DNA of 64,000 bases. It comes from Streptomyces sp. CG4 (GTDB lineage: Bacteria > Actinomycetota > Actinomycetes > Streptomycetales > Streptomycetaceae). Made by a program: the position numbers and the translations under genes. Below the pieces are notes generated by a model. The model was not told where the DNA came from. It worked only from the letters and a program-made list of their open reading frames with translations, and made no database searches. The DNA lies in assembly GCF_041080655.1 (NCBI RefSeq), contig NZ_CP163525.1:1674001-1738000 (forward strand). Direction: 5' to 3'. Each line of letters opens with the position of its first letter. Positions within the stretch are counted from its first letter, which is position 1. This document shows, one piece after another, positions 45,880 to 54,995 of the stretch.

Positions 45880-46075
45880 GGACACCAACTTCCCGCCTCG
45901 TACCCCGCGCAAGAGTCTGGCGTCTCGAGTCTATGCCCGGCTGCCCGGGGCACCAGGGGTAGGTGGGCGACGCACACGAGCAGTTGGTGAAGCGGACGAA
46001 GGGGGCGCATTACGGTGGTGCACGAGAGAGAGCCTTTCTCGGGCCGTCACGACGGCACGGCCTCGCTCCTCCACG

Positions 46076-46774
46076 TCAATGCAAGGGATGCGGCGACAGG
46101 ACCGTCAGCCAGAGCAGGACGATGGTCCCGGCGCCCATCAGCGGCGTCAGTATCTCGGTCTCCAGCTTGTTGCCACTGCTCTTGATCAGCACGATCTCGT
46201 AGCGGGTCTTCAGCGGCCACAGCCAGGGGGCGCCCTGCTTGGTGATGGAGTCACCCAGCAGGTGGGCCAGGCAGCCCAGACCGACCGCGTAGGGCAGCCA
46301 ACCCGGCGCGGAGGGGATGAACTTGGCGATCGCCGCGGTGCCCAGCGCTGCCATGGCCACGATGGTGCCCCAGGCATGGAAACCGTGGCCGGGCGGGCAG
46401 ACATTGAGGGCGCGAACCGCCATCGCCAACAGGAAGAAGCACATCCCGAGCGTGAACGGCCTGCCCAGATAGGCGATTCCGGCCCAGGTGCCCACGGTCA
46501 TGAGGGCGATGAAGAACAGGGAGTGCGTGGCATGACGGTGACCACCGGAGATCCAGGCGACGAACCGGCACAGCGTCCGGGAGACCGGACCGAGGAAGTT
46601 CGCGATCGTGCCGTCGTGGTGGTCGAGGTCGGGCAGCAGCGCGGCGCCCGCGCACAGCACTGTGCCCATCAGGATCTCCTGGGGCTGCAGATGCGTGTGC
46701 AACAGCACGGGTGGAAGGTACGGAGAGGTGCCGGCGAACAGCAGCGCGCCGCTCACGGCATGCGAATGACCCAT
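46076..46774 (-). CDS. YdjM-like metal-dependent hydrolase, membrane protein
   Basis: 232 residues from ATG 46774 (MGHSHAVSG); one more ATG precedes it. The family pattern is visible: GHSHAVSGALLF at the N-terminus, ALLPDLDHHDGTIANFLGPV, the second His-rich site GGHRHATHSLFF, and LAHLLGDSITKQG with WPLKTRYEI near the end. These His/Asp residues form the metal site of YdjM-like proteins (LexA-regulated in E. coli). Four or five membrane helices. It stands alone. Confidence 0.88.
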   Translation of the reverse strand: MGHSHAVSGALLFAGTSPYLPPVLLHTHLQPQEILMGTVLCAGAALLPDLDHHDGTIANFLGPVSRTLCRFVAWISGGHRHATHSLFFIALMTVGTWAGIAYLGRPFTLGMCFFLLAMAVRALNVCPPGHGFHAWGTIVAMAALGTAAIAKFIPSAPGWLPYAVGLGCLAHLLGDSITKQGAPWLWPLKTRYEIVLIKSSGNKLETEILTPLMGAGTIVLLWLTVLSPHPLH

Positions 46775-46954
46775 CACGATGAGGTGGTTCTCCCCCGATC
46801 AGGCGCCGTCCCAACGGCGCGTCGATGTCCGAGCATCACAGGTGTACCGGGTCCGAGGCGCACATGTGTCAGTGGGGTACGTGCACCGAACCGGTGTGTG
46901 CGGCCGGCAAGGCCCTCGGCCGCGTCCGTGCCTGTGCCTGTGGCTGTGGCTGTG

Positions 46955-47458
46955 TCAGAGATTGGTGAGTTGTTCGCTCCTCTGGTCCTCGATGATGTGG
47001 TCCACACACACCGCGAGGACGATCAGCAGCAGCCAGTCGGGTTCGTACATCACGTCCACGGCGTAGGCGTCGCGGATGCTGAACCAGCGGCGCGAAATGT
47101 GTGCCAGGGTGGCGCCGTTGTCCGCGATGTCGAACTCGCGGTCCCAGAGGTTGCCGGCTATGCGCAGCCGGCGCCCGTCCCGCAGCGTCACCTTGAAACG
47201 GTCGCCGAAGAGGCGGAACCTCCGCTTGCTGATACGGCCGACGTTCTCGCCGTTCTGCTTGATCAGGATCGTGTGATGAAGGGTCAGTGCCTTCTTCACG
47301 ATGCTCGCGACGTGGTCGCCCCGGGTGTCCACGAAGTGGAACGTCGTGCGCAGCCGCATCAGTTTGCGGTCGACCTTGAACAGCTTCTGCCGGTGCTCCG
47401 TCTCGACCCAGGCCTCCTCGTGGAAGGCCAGCATGCGATCGCGTACCAGGTAACGCAT
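46955..47458 (-). CDS. LURP-one-related (LOR) family protein
   Basis: 167 residues from ATG 47458. A tubby-like beta-barrel fold is indicated by alternating strand pattern: RYLVRDRMLAFHEEAWVE, HFVDTRGDHVASIVKKAL, HTILIKQNGENVGRISKR and WFSIRDAYAVDVMYEPDW. The C-terminal helix (WLLLIVLAVCVDHIIEDQ) is the hydrophobic helix typical of the family. LOR proteins are related to scramblases; their bacterial function is unknown. A secreted small protein diverges upstream. Confidence 0.85.
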   Translation of the reverse strand: MRYLVRDRMLAFHEEAWVETEHRQKLFKVDRKLMRLRTTFHFVDTRGDHVASIVKKALTLHHTILIKQNGENVGRISKRRFRLFGDRFKVTLRDGRRLRIAGNLWDREFDIADNGATLAHISRRWFSIRDAYAVDVMYEPDWLLLIVLAVCVDHIIEDQRSEQLTNL

Positions 47459-47568
47459 GGAAAGACCCCGTCCAGATCCGGAGATGGCAAGAAACCTCTG
47501 TCCGCAATAATAGTTGCGCCCTTGCGCAAGGCAGCAACGGCATCCACACCCGAAACGGGGAGTTGCAC

Positions 47569-47967
47569 ATGACCACCACAAACCGCCACAACCCGAAGAG
47601 CCGCTTGTCCGCGCTGCTCCTGACGCTCCTGACACTCCTGCTCGGACTGGGCCTGACGGTGACCCCGGCGGCCGCCGCGACCGACGCGCAGCACGGGACG
47701 ACGACGGCAGCCGTCACCACCGTACGCACCGGGCACGCGTCACCGGGCACCGCCTCCGACGTCAGCCTCCGTCACCACACGTCCCGGCATCACGCCTCAT
47801 CGGCTCGGCTCCACACCACGAGGACCAAGAAGAAGAGCGGCTTCTTCAAGAAGCTCGGCATCTTCCTGCTGGTCCTCGTCATCCTCGTCATCCTCTTCAT
47901 CGCCCTGGTGGTCTGGTTCGTGGTCCGCCTCATCCGCCGGGCCTTCGGCCACGGCCGCCGACACTGA
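47569..47967 (+). CDS. Small exported protein with C-terminal basic-hydrophobic helix
   Basis: 132 residues from ATG 47569 (a TTG two codons earlier is possible). The signal peptide (SALLLTLLTLLLGLGLTVTP) ends near PAAAA. A His/Thr/Arg-rich middle (LRHHTSRHHASSARLHTTR) leads to KKKSGFFKKLG and a long helix (IFLLVLVILVILFIALVVWF), then RRAFGHGRRH. Single-span membrane protein. It diverges from the LURP-one gene. No family recognised. Confidence 0.65.
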   Translation: MTTTNRHNPKSRLSALLLTLLTLLLGLGLTVTPAAAATDAQHGTTTAAVTTVRTGHASPGTASDVSLRHHTSRHHASSARLHTTRTKKKSGFFKKLGIFLLVLVILVILFIALVVWFVVRLIRRAFGHGRRH

Positions 47968-48778
47968 GCCGTCCGCGCCGCGCCACCGGCGCGGACCGCG
48001 CTGCGCGCAGCGTCCGCCGACCGCCAGGCGTTCGTCGTGCGTCGCGCATCGTGCGTTGGGCATCGGACGTTGGACGTCGGGCGTCGTCGAGAGGGCGATG
48101 GCCTCGTCGGGGCTGACGGCCTGTCGGCGAGCAGGCAACAGCGGTGCCATCGCCAGGAGTTGGAGCTCATCCCGGGAGAGTCAGGAGCCGCCCTCGGGGA
48201 GCACCCTGGGAGTCCGTCGCACAGAGCGCGGACCGTCCCACAGGCCACCGTCGACGGCCGAACCGGCGGGCGCGCAGCAGGTCGGCGCGGACGGTGTCCC
48301 GCCCATGGCCGACCGGGTGGGACGACCCCGCCGTCCAGAACCCGACGCCCGCCTTCGGCGAACTGCGCCGGACGGCACGGGAAGACGCGCCCGAGGCCCT
48401 GCTCGGCGACGACGCCCACGACAGCGACGTCGACCGGCGAGAGCATACGCGGGCACGGGATCCTTCCGGTGATCCCCCGGCACCGCGAGCCCGACATCCG
48501 CGGCCTGGGCACGCTGCCCTCCGTCCACCAGGATCGCTTCGGCTCTTCGTCGCGCCCGCGCCGGTGCCCGACTTCAGCACCCGCAGGCCTTCCGGCTCGG
48601 CCCGCACGGCCTGCCCCCGGTCGCACGTGACGAGCCGAACCGACCCGGTCTGCCGAAACAGCATCGCCGCGGTCCGAGCCGGCGGTCAGGAGGACCCGCT
48701 CGTACCGTACGACCCATACCACTTACATCATGGACATGCCATATTGAGGAGGACCATCCCCCACGAAAGGTCACCTCC
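47968..48778. other. 811-bp gene-poor stretch with decayed sequence
   Basis: Frames are open in several registers but none is a convincing gene. Near 48028-48090 there is a run of short GCGTCG/CGTTGG repeats. A transposase remnant lies at 48390-48531. The end of the stretch carries the GAGGA ribosome site and probably the promoter of the carboxypeptidase gene (ACATCATGGACATGCCATAT just before it). Confidence 0.4.
48390..48531 (+). pseudogene. 3' remnant of an IS5-type transposase gene
   Basis: LLGDDAHDSDVDRRE in one frame is followed, after a frameshift, by SIRGHGILPVIPRH and REPDIRGLGTLPSVHQ. These match the IS5-family block 'xxDxxYDSxxxRxxLRxRGIxPxIxRRxxxHxxGLGxxRWxVE'. The last catalytic Glu region is lost. 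No ends of an element were found. Confidence 0.6.
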
Positions 48779-50218
48779 ATGGCACACAAACGCCTGGCGG
48801 GCCTGACCGCCGGTACCGTCATACTCGCCGCCGCCCTGCTGCCACAACTGGCGCATGCCAGCACCGGCATGGACGCCGCAGCGGGCCGCGCCACCGCCCC
48901 CGGCCACGGCCACGGCCGCGCCCACGGTGGGTACCGTACGGTCGTCATCTACCGCGTGCCCACGCGCAATCCGCGCACGGACGCCGAGCGGCTCGTCGAC
49001 TCCGGATACGACCTGCTGGAGAAACGGCAGGGCAACAGTCTGTTCGTCTCCGGCGACACGTCGACCGCGACCGGACTGCGACGGCTCGGCTTCAGCCCCG
49101 CCGTCGTCACCACACTGACCGAGGCAGTCCCCTCCCCCGCCGTGGCGCCCCACGCCGTGGGCGACACCTACGACGGCGGCTACCACACGGTCACCGCTCA
49201 GTACTCCCACATGAACGACGCTGCGTCCCAACACCCCGACCTCGCGAAGGTCGTGACGTACGGCCAGTCATGGCTCAAGCAGAAAGGGAAGGGCGGCCGC
49301 GACCTCAAGGCGATATGCATCACGAAGATCCGGGCGGGCGACTGCGCACTCAGCCCGAACTCGGCCAAGCCGCGGTTCTTCCTGATGAGTCAGATCCATG
49401 CCCGCGAACTGACGACGGGTGAGATGTCGTGGCGCTGGATCGACGCGCTGACCAGCGGCTACGGCAAGGACTCGGCGATCACCAAGCTGATGGACACCAC
49501 CGAGATGTGGGTGGTGCCCGACGCCAACCCCGACGGCGTCGACATGGTTGCGGCAGGCGGCGACAATCCCGTCCTGCAGCGCAAGAACGCCGACGACGCG
49601 CACGGCTCCCAGTGCGGGGTGAGCGCCTACAGCCAGATCGGCGTCGACCTCAACCGCAACGCCGGCACCCACTGGGGTGCCGCCGGCACCTCCCACGCGT
49701 CCTGCGACCAGACGTACGGCGGTCCCGCGAGCGACTCCGAGGTGGAGAACACCGCTCTGGAGAACCTCTTCCGCGAGCTGTTCCCCGCGGTGCGCACCGG
49801 CACCGGCAACACCGACCCCGCGCCGTCGACCGCCAAGGGCATGATGATCACCCTGCACAGCGACGCCAGTATGGTGCTCTTCCCCTGGGAGTACGACGCC
49901 ACCGTGCACACCGGTAACGACGCCGCCCTGCGCGCGCTGGCCGCCCACATGGCCTCACAGACCGGCTACCAGTACGGCCAGGCGGGCGAGATCCTCTACA
50001 ACGCCTCCGGCGGAACCGACGACTGGGCCTACGACAAGCTCGGCCTGGCCAGCTTCACCATCGAGATCGGCGACAGCGACGGCGCGGGCTGCGACGGCTT
50101 CACACCCGCGTACTCCTGCCAGGACAGCTACTTCTGGCCGAAGATCGAACCCGCCCTCCTGTACGCCGCCCAGCACGCCGCGGCCCCCTACACCGCCAAG
50201 TCCGCCACACGCCACTGA
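48779..50218 (+). CDS. Secreted M14 zinc carboxypeptidase
   Basis: 479 residues. A signal peptide ends near PQLAHAS and a pro-domain runs to about 130. The M14 domain has zinc ligands H207 and E210 (SQIHARELTTGEM), the substrate-binding DLNRNAGTHWG, the third zinc His in ITLHSDASMVLFPWEY and the catalytic Glu in SFTIEIGDSD. It removes C-terminal residues from peptides outside the cell. A perfect terminator hairpin follows. Confidence 0.92.
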   Translation: MAHKRLAGLTAGTVILAAALLPQLAHASTGMDAAAGRATAPGHGHGRAHGGYRTVVIYRVPTRNPRTDAERLVDSGYDLLEKRQGNSLFVSGDTSTATGLRRLGFSPAVVTTLTEAVPSPAVAPHAVGDTYDGGYHTVTAQYSHMNDAASQHPDLAKVVTYGQSWLKQKGKGGRDLKAICITKIRAGDCALSPNSAKPRFFLMSQIHARELTTGEMSWRWIDALTSGYGKDSAITKLMDTTEMWVVPDANPDGVDMVAAGGDNPVLQRKNADDAHGSQCGVSAYSQIGVDLNRNAGTHWGAAGTSHASCDQTYGGPASDSEVENTALENLFRELFPAVRTGTGNTDPAPSTAKGMMITLHSDASMVLFPWEYDATVHTGNDAALRALAAHMASQTGYQYGQAGEILYNASGGTDDWAYDKLGLASFTIEIGDSDGAGCDGFTPAYSCQDSYFWPKIEPALLYAAQHAAAPYTAKSATRH

Positions 50219-50245
50219 CGTCCCGTTCCCGCGACAGCACACACC

Positions 50246-50287
50246 GGGTGTGTCCCTTCCCCCCCTCACGGCGGGTGGGACACACCC
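50246..50287 (+). terminator. Terminator after the carboxypeptidase gene
   Basis: GGGTGTGTCCC (50246-50256) pairs perfectly with GGGACACACCC (50277-50287), starting 28 bp after the stop codon. Confidence 0.88.
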
Positions 50288-50594
50288 GCATTCACTGACA
50301 GGGCGAACCGTCCGCCACCGCAGGAGAGTTGACGGTCAGGTAGCGAACGGGTCTGCGTCCGGCCCCTGGCACCCGCGCCGCACCTGTGGCCATTCCATCG
50401 GCGGCAACAGGGCAACAGAGAGTGAGCTAACGCCACATACAGTTGATTCATTGCGAAAATCTGCCAGGGCAGGTTAAATCGCCTAAATTCATTCGGATGA
50501 GGATGGGTACGACGGATGTAGATCACTACGGTCCGCATCCGATCGCATCCAGCCCAGCGAGTAGCCGAGCGATGAGCGGAGGCGACAGTCGGCC
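50288..50594. other. 307-bp upstream region of the SpoIIE-type phosphatase gene
   Basis: No gene seen. It has an AT-rich patch (GTTAAATCGCCTAAATTCAT near 50473-50492) and GGGTAC at 50505, reminiscent of the -10 of stress (sigma-B-like) promoters. No properly spaced GTTT -35 was found, so the promoter is unassigned. Confidence 0.35.
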
Positions 50595-53500
50595 GTGGTG
50601 GATACCAGAGGCAGCGATGCGCACGACATCGACTCGGCCACGCCCCGTGCTCCCCGCCCGCCGCACCAGGCTCAGGGACTGCGGACCATACCGACCGTGC
50701 CGCCCTCGGGGCGACACCGCATACGGATGCGGCTGCTCGACGCCGTGCACGAGGACCGGCGCGATGTCGAAGTGCTGCTGACCGCGCTCCAGCAGGCGGT
50801 GGCCGAGGTGAACGGCCTGGGCGGCATGGTGCATCTTCCGGGCGGCGGCATGAGCGGCGTCCTCTATCTGGTCGCCGACAGCGGCCTGCCGGAGTCGATG
50901 ACCCGGCCCTGGCTGATCATCCCGGTCCGGGGCACGGCGCCGCCCGGCAGGGCCGCCCGCAACAACACCGTCACCTGGCGGCCCGACCTGGCCCCACCCG
51001 ACCCGGTACCCGGCCGGGACCCCGCCGCCCTGTGGCCTTCCGGACTCCCCGCCGGCATCGGTCACCTGGCTGTCCCCATTCCGGGCCGTGGCCGGCGACG
51101 CGGCGCGCTCTCCGTCCTCTTCGCCCCGGGCGCCGAGCCCGGCCCGGCGGAGCACGCGTTTCTGAACGAGGTGGCGGCGTGGATGTCCGGAAGGCTCAGG
51201 TCGTCCGGGATCCTCAATCCGTCCCCCACCCTGCTGCGCGCCCTGGAAAACGGGCCAGGATCGCGGGAAACCTCCCCGTGGGACGTAGAGGGGGTGCCCT
51301 CCATCACGTACACCTGGGACCTGCGCACCGGCGAGCTGACCGCCGACGGACCCGTCGAGGAGGTGCTGGCCGGCGTCGATCCGGACGTGATGTACGGCGG
51401 TATCGAGGCGTGGGCAGCGCTGATCCACCCGGACGACCTGCCGGCGGCGGTAGCCGGCTTCGACACGGGCATCCAGCTGCGCGGCGGCTTCCAGAACGAG
51501 TACCGGATCCGGCGCCTGGACGGCACATACCTCTGGATCGAGGCCTGTGCCCGGACGATCACGGACGAGGAGGGCGCGCCGGTCAAGGTGATCGGCACCC
51601 TCCGGGACAGCAGCGAGACGCACGCCGCCGCCGAGTCGGTGGGGCGGGCGCTGCGCCACATGAGCGACGGCTTCGTCTCCCTGGACCCGGACTGGCGCAT
51701 AGGGTTTCTCAATCAGGCCGCCGAGCAGCTCTTCGGCGCCGCGGGCGATGTGGCCGGAGAGCTGCTCTGGAACGTTCCGGCAGTGCGTGCCGTGCCGGGG
51801 CTGGAGCAACGGTGCCGGGCCACGGCGGCCGAGGGCCGGCCGGCCGGATTCGACGTACCGGGGCCGGACGGGACGTCCTGGTACCACCTGCGGCTGGTGC
51901 CGGTGCCGGAAGGCCTCACGCTCTACATCACGGACACCACCGAGCGGCATCTGCGCGAGGCCGAGCGGGCCGCGGCGGAGCGGGCGGCCGCGGAGCGGGC
52001 GGCCCTGGTGCAGCGGATCACGCGGGAGCTGGCCGAGACTGTCACGGCCCAGGACGTGATGGCGGCGGTGGCCGACGGCGTGATGACACCCCTGGGGGCC
52101 ACCGGACTCATCATGCTCGGCGCGGTCGGCGACCGGCTGACCGTGGTCGGCTCCCGGGGGTATTCGGAGCGCTTCACCCGGCTGCTGGACGGGCAGTGGG
52201 CCGTGGGGGACACCGCGAACCCGGTGGGGGGCGCCCTGCGCGCCCGCGCCCCCCTCTGCATCTCCTCCCCGGAGGAGTTCGTGAAGAGCTACCCGGGGAC
52301 CGAGACCCTGATCCGGGAGGGCGGCAAGCAGGCGTGGGCCTTTCTGCCGCTGGCGGTGTCGGGGCGCGAGATCGGCGCGGCGGTGCTCTCCTTCGGCCGG
52401 CCGCGGGTGCTGGACGATGTCGAACGGACACTGCTGACCGCGCTCAGCGGACTGATCGCGCAGGCTCTGGAGCGGGCCGGGCTCTACGACGAGGCGACGA
52501 CCCGGGCCCGTACGCTCCAGCACAGCCTGCTGCCGCAGGCACTGCCCAAGCTGCCCGAGGTGACGACGGCGGCGCGCTACCATCCGGCCAAGCAGGGAGC
52601 CGACGTCGGCGGCGACTGGTACGACGTGATCCCGCTCTCCGCGGCGCGGGTGGCGCTCGTGATCGGCGACGTCATGGGCCACGGCATGGCCGAGGCGGCC
52701 ACCATGGGCGGGCTCCGCACGGCCGTCCGCACCCTCTCGGAACTGGAGCTGCCGCCGGACGAAATCCTCGGCCACCTCAACGACATCGTCGGCGAGCTGG
52801 GCACCGATGCCTTCGCAACCTGCCTGTACGGCGTCTACGACCCGGTGAGCCGGCGTCTGTCGTACGCCAGCGCCGGTCAGCCGCCCCCGGCGGTGGCCCA
52901 CCCCGACGGCACCGTCACCTTCCTGCCCATGACCCCGGACCCGCCGCTGGGGGTGGCCGCTCCCCCCTTCGAAACCCTTGAGACCGTACTGCCCGCCGAC
53001 AGCCTGCTCGCCCTCTACAGCGACGGCCTGGTCGAGAGCAAGGACAGGGATGTCACCACCGGCATGAACCGCCTCGCCGAGTTCCTCTCCCAGTCCGTGA
53101 CCGCCATGCCGACCCCGGCCTCCCCGGCCTCCCCGGCCTCCCCGTCCTCCCCGGCGGACGCGTCCGACCTGGACGCCCTCTGCGCCTCCCTCACCTCCGC
53201 CCTCCTCCCCGCCCATGGCGCGCTGAGCGATGACGCCGCCCTGCTGCTGGCCCGCACCCACCCGCTGGACGCGGAGAACGTCGCCGAGTGGCCGTTGCCC
53301 GAGGACCCGGTGGCGGCGGGCCAGGCCCGCGAACTGGTCCGCGCCCAGCTCAGCGACTGGGGCCTGGCCGACGAGGACCTGATCACGACCACCGAACTCC
53401 TGGTCAGCGAGCTGGTCGGCAACGTCGTCCGGCACGCCTGCGGCCCCATCCGGCTGCGCATGCTCCGCAGCCGCGCACTGATCTGCGAGGTCTCCGACGC

Positions 53501-53666
53501 CAGCCCGACCACGCCGCACATTCGCCACACCTGCGCCACCGACGAGGGCGGCCGCGGCCTGCAGCTCATCTCCGCACTCTGCGAGCGCTGGGGCACCCGC
53601 CACACCCGCACCGGCAAGTCCATCTGGACCGAACAGCCCCTCCCCGCGCTCAGCCAGGCCCGGTGA
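50595..53666 (+). CDS. GAF-PAS-PAS-GAF-SpoIIE-HATPase multidomain regulator
   Basis: 1,023 residues from GTG 50595. Domains in order: GAF-like (about 45-200), PAS with PAC (about 230-340, IHPDDLPAAVAGFDTG and EYRIRRLDGTYLWIEACART), PAS (about 345-440, DGFVSLDPDWRIGFLNQAAE), GAF (about 460-640), SpoIIE/PP2C phosphatase (about 655-850: GADVGGDWYDVIPL, GDVMGHGMAEAA, LYSDGLVE), and an RsbW-like kinase/ATPase (about 880-1015: TTELLVSELVGNVVRHA, GGRGLQLI). It can both dephosphorylate STAS anti-anti-sigma factors and bind or phosphorylate them. The input signal is unknown. Confidence 0.92.
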   Translation: MVDTRGSDAHDIDSATPRAPRPPHQAQGLRTIPTVPPSGRHRIRMRLLDAVHEDRRDVEVLLTALQQAVAEVNGLGGMVHLPGGGMSGVLYLVADSGLPESMTRPWLIIPVRGTAPPGRAARNNTVTWRPDLAPPDPVPGRDPAALWPSGLPAGIGHLAVPIPGRGRRRGALSVLFAPGAEPGPAEHAFLNEVAAWMSGRLRSSGILNPSPTLLRALENGPGSRETSPWDVEGVPSITYTWDLRTGELTADGPVEEVLAGVDPDVMYGGIEAWAALIHPDDLPAAVAGFDTGIQLRGGFQNEYRIRRLDGTYLWIEACARTITDEEGAPVKVIGTLRDSSETHAAAESVGRALRHMSDGFVSLDPDWRIGFLNQAAEQLFGAAGDVAGELLWNVPAVRAVPGLEQRCRATAAEGRPAGFDVPGPDGTSWYHLRLVPVPEGLTLYITDTTERHLREAERAAAERAAAERAALVQRITRELAETVTAQDVMAAVADGVMTPLGATGLIMLGAVGDRLTVVGSRGYSERFTRLLDGQWAVGDTANPVGGALRARAPLCISSPEEFVKSYPGTETLIREGGKQAWAFLPLAVSGREIGAAVLSFGRPRVLDDVERTLLTALSGLIAQALERAGLYDEATTRARTLQHSLLPQALPKLPEVTTAARYHPAKQGADVGGDWYDVIPLSAARVALVIGDVMGHGMAEAATMGGLRTAVRTLSELELPPDEILGHLNDIVGELGTDAFATCLYGVYDPVSRRLSYASAGQPPPAVAHPDGTVTFLPMTPDPPLGVAAPPFETLETVLPADSLLALYSDGLVESKDRDVTTGMNRLAEFLSQSVTAMPTPASPASPASPSSPADASDLDALCASLTSALLPAHGALSDDAALLLARTHPLDAENVAEWPLPEDPVAAGQARELVRAQLSDWGLADEDLITTTELLVSELVGNVVRHACGPIRLRMLRSRALICEVSDASPTTPHIRHTCATDEGGRGLQLISALCERWGTRHTRTGKSIWTEQPLPALSQAR

Positions 53667-53817
53667 CGGCGCACCAATCCTCCGGCGCTCCGGCCGGGTG
53701 ACCTTCCAGCTTCTCGATACGCCGTTGGAAGCCAAAGCCGGCCGGTCGGTCCGGGCAGACGGCCGACTCCGACCCGCCAGAGCGCTATGCCCTCATTGCG
53801 TAGATATTCTGTGAAGT

Positions 53818-54915
53818 GTGATCGATTCTGGACGGCCGCGGCTCCGTCGTCGCCACGGCCAGGGGAGACTTGTGCGGCTGTCGCCGGTCATCCTGACCGG
53901 CGTCATCGCCAGCCTGGCGTACTCCACTCCCCCAGAAATGGCCTTCAGCCGCCTCCTGCCCGCGGCACCGGCCCTCGCCGCCGCCATGTGGCCGGTGCTC
54001 CCCACCGTCCTGCTGGGGACGGTCTGCCTCTTCCTGATGATCGGCCTCAGCATCGTGTTCCCCGGTCTGGGGACGTGGTGGACGGCTGCGGGGATCATCG
54101 CGGTCACCGTGGCGGCCGCGTACGGAAGTCATGTCCGGCTCCAGCGGGAGCGGACCCTCTTTCAGGTGCGGCTCGTCGCCGATGCGGCACAGCAGGTGGT
54201 GCTGAGTCCCATGCCGCGCCGCTTCGGGAGCGTCGAGATCGAGTCGCTGTATCTCGCCGCCGCGGCGGAGGCCCGTATCGGCGGGGACTTCTACGAGGTG
54301 GTCGACACGCGATACGGGGTCAGGCTGCTCATCGGTGACGTGCGGGGCAAGGGCCTGCCGGCAGTGGGGGCGGCCGCGGCGATCGTCAACGCCTTCCGGG
54401 AGGCGGCCTACGGCGAGGCCGACATGGTCAGCGTCGCGCGCCGGCTGGACGCCAGCAGCACCCGCTACAACGCCGCGTTTCCCCCCGAGGGACCGATGGA
54501 GCGCTTCGCCACCGCCCTTCTCGTCGAGATCCCGCACGGGGGGAGGCGTATCGGCATCCTCAACTGCGGACACCCCCCGCCGCTGCTCCTGAACCGCGGG
54601 AAACTCCGTGCCCTCGAGCCCACCACCCCCTCTCCCCTGCTCAACCTCGCGGAGCTGATCGGCGATCACTACAGCGTCGACACCTTCGACTTCGCCCCCG
54701 GCGACCTGCTGCTTCTCTATACCGACGGGGTCGCCGAGGCCCGCGCCCACGACGGCGAGTTCTTTCCGCTGGCGGCCTGGATGCGCCGACAGCCCCCGAC
54801 GCCGCCCCGCGAGCTGCTCAGCGCTCTCCACCGCGACCTCCTCCGCTACAGCAGAGGACGCCTTGACGACGACATCGCGGCCCTCGCCGTGCGCCTGCGT
54901 GAACCCTCGGAGTAG
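53818..54915 (+). CDS. Membrane-bound PP2C/SpoIIE-type phosphatase
   Basis: 365 residues from GTG 53818; GTG 53872 has a better ribosome site (AGGGGA) and may be used instead. Two or three membrane helices (LSPVILTGVIASLAY, VLPTVLLGTVCLFLMIGLSI, TAAGIIAVTVAAAYG) are followed by a PP2C domain from about 140: EARIGGDFYEVV, GDVRGKGLPAVGAA, LNCGHPPPLLL, LYTDGVAEARA and the final DDDIAALAVR. All metal-binding aspartates are present. It lies 150 bp after the larger phosphatase gene. The STAS-type substrate is inferred from the family. Confidence 0.9.
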   Translation: MIDSGRPRLRRRHGQGRLVRLSPVILTGVIASLAYSTPPEMAFSRLLPAAPALAAAMWPVLPTVLLGTVCLFLMIGLSIVFPGLGTWWTAAGIIAVTVAAAYGSHVRLQRERTLFQVRLVADAAQQVVLSPMPRRFGSVEIESLYLAAAAEARIGGDFYEVVDTRYGVRLLIGDVRGKGLPAVGAAAAIVNAFREAAYGEADMVSVARRLDASSTRYNAAFPPEGPMERFATALLVEIPHGGRRIGILNCGHPPPLLLNRGKLRALEPTTPSPLLNLAELIGDHYSVDTFDFAPGDLLLLYTDGVAEARAHDGEFFPLAAWMRRQPPTPPRELLSALHRDLLRYSRGRLDDDIAALAVRLREPSE

Positions 54916-54995
54916 GCCCCGCCCAGCATGCTGGGTCTCCTTGGACGGCCCTGCAGGCCGGTCAGCCTGGCCGGGGCGGCTGCGGCGTGGGCGTC

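Noticed and set aside
47968..48778. Possible genes in the several open frames here
   Set aside because: Frames overlap in all registers, with no ribosome sites; only a frameshifted transposase piece is recognisable.
50526..53735. Long minus-strand open frame opposite the SpoIIE-type regulator
   Set aside because: Shadow of a strongly recognisable multidomain gene; no domain or ribosome site of its own.
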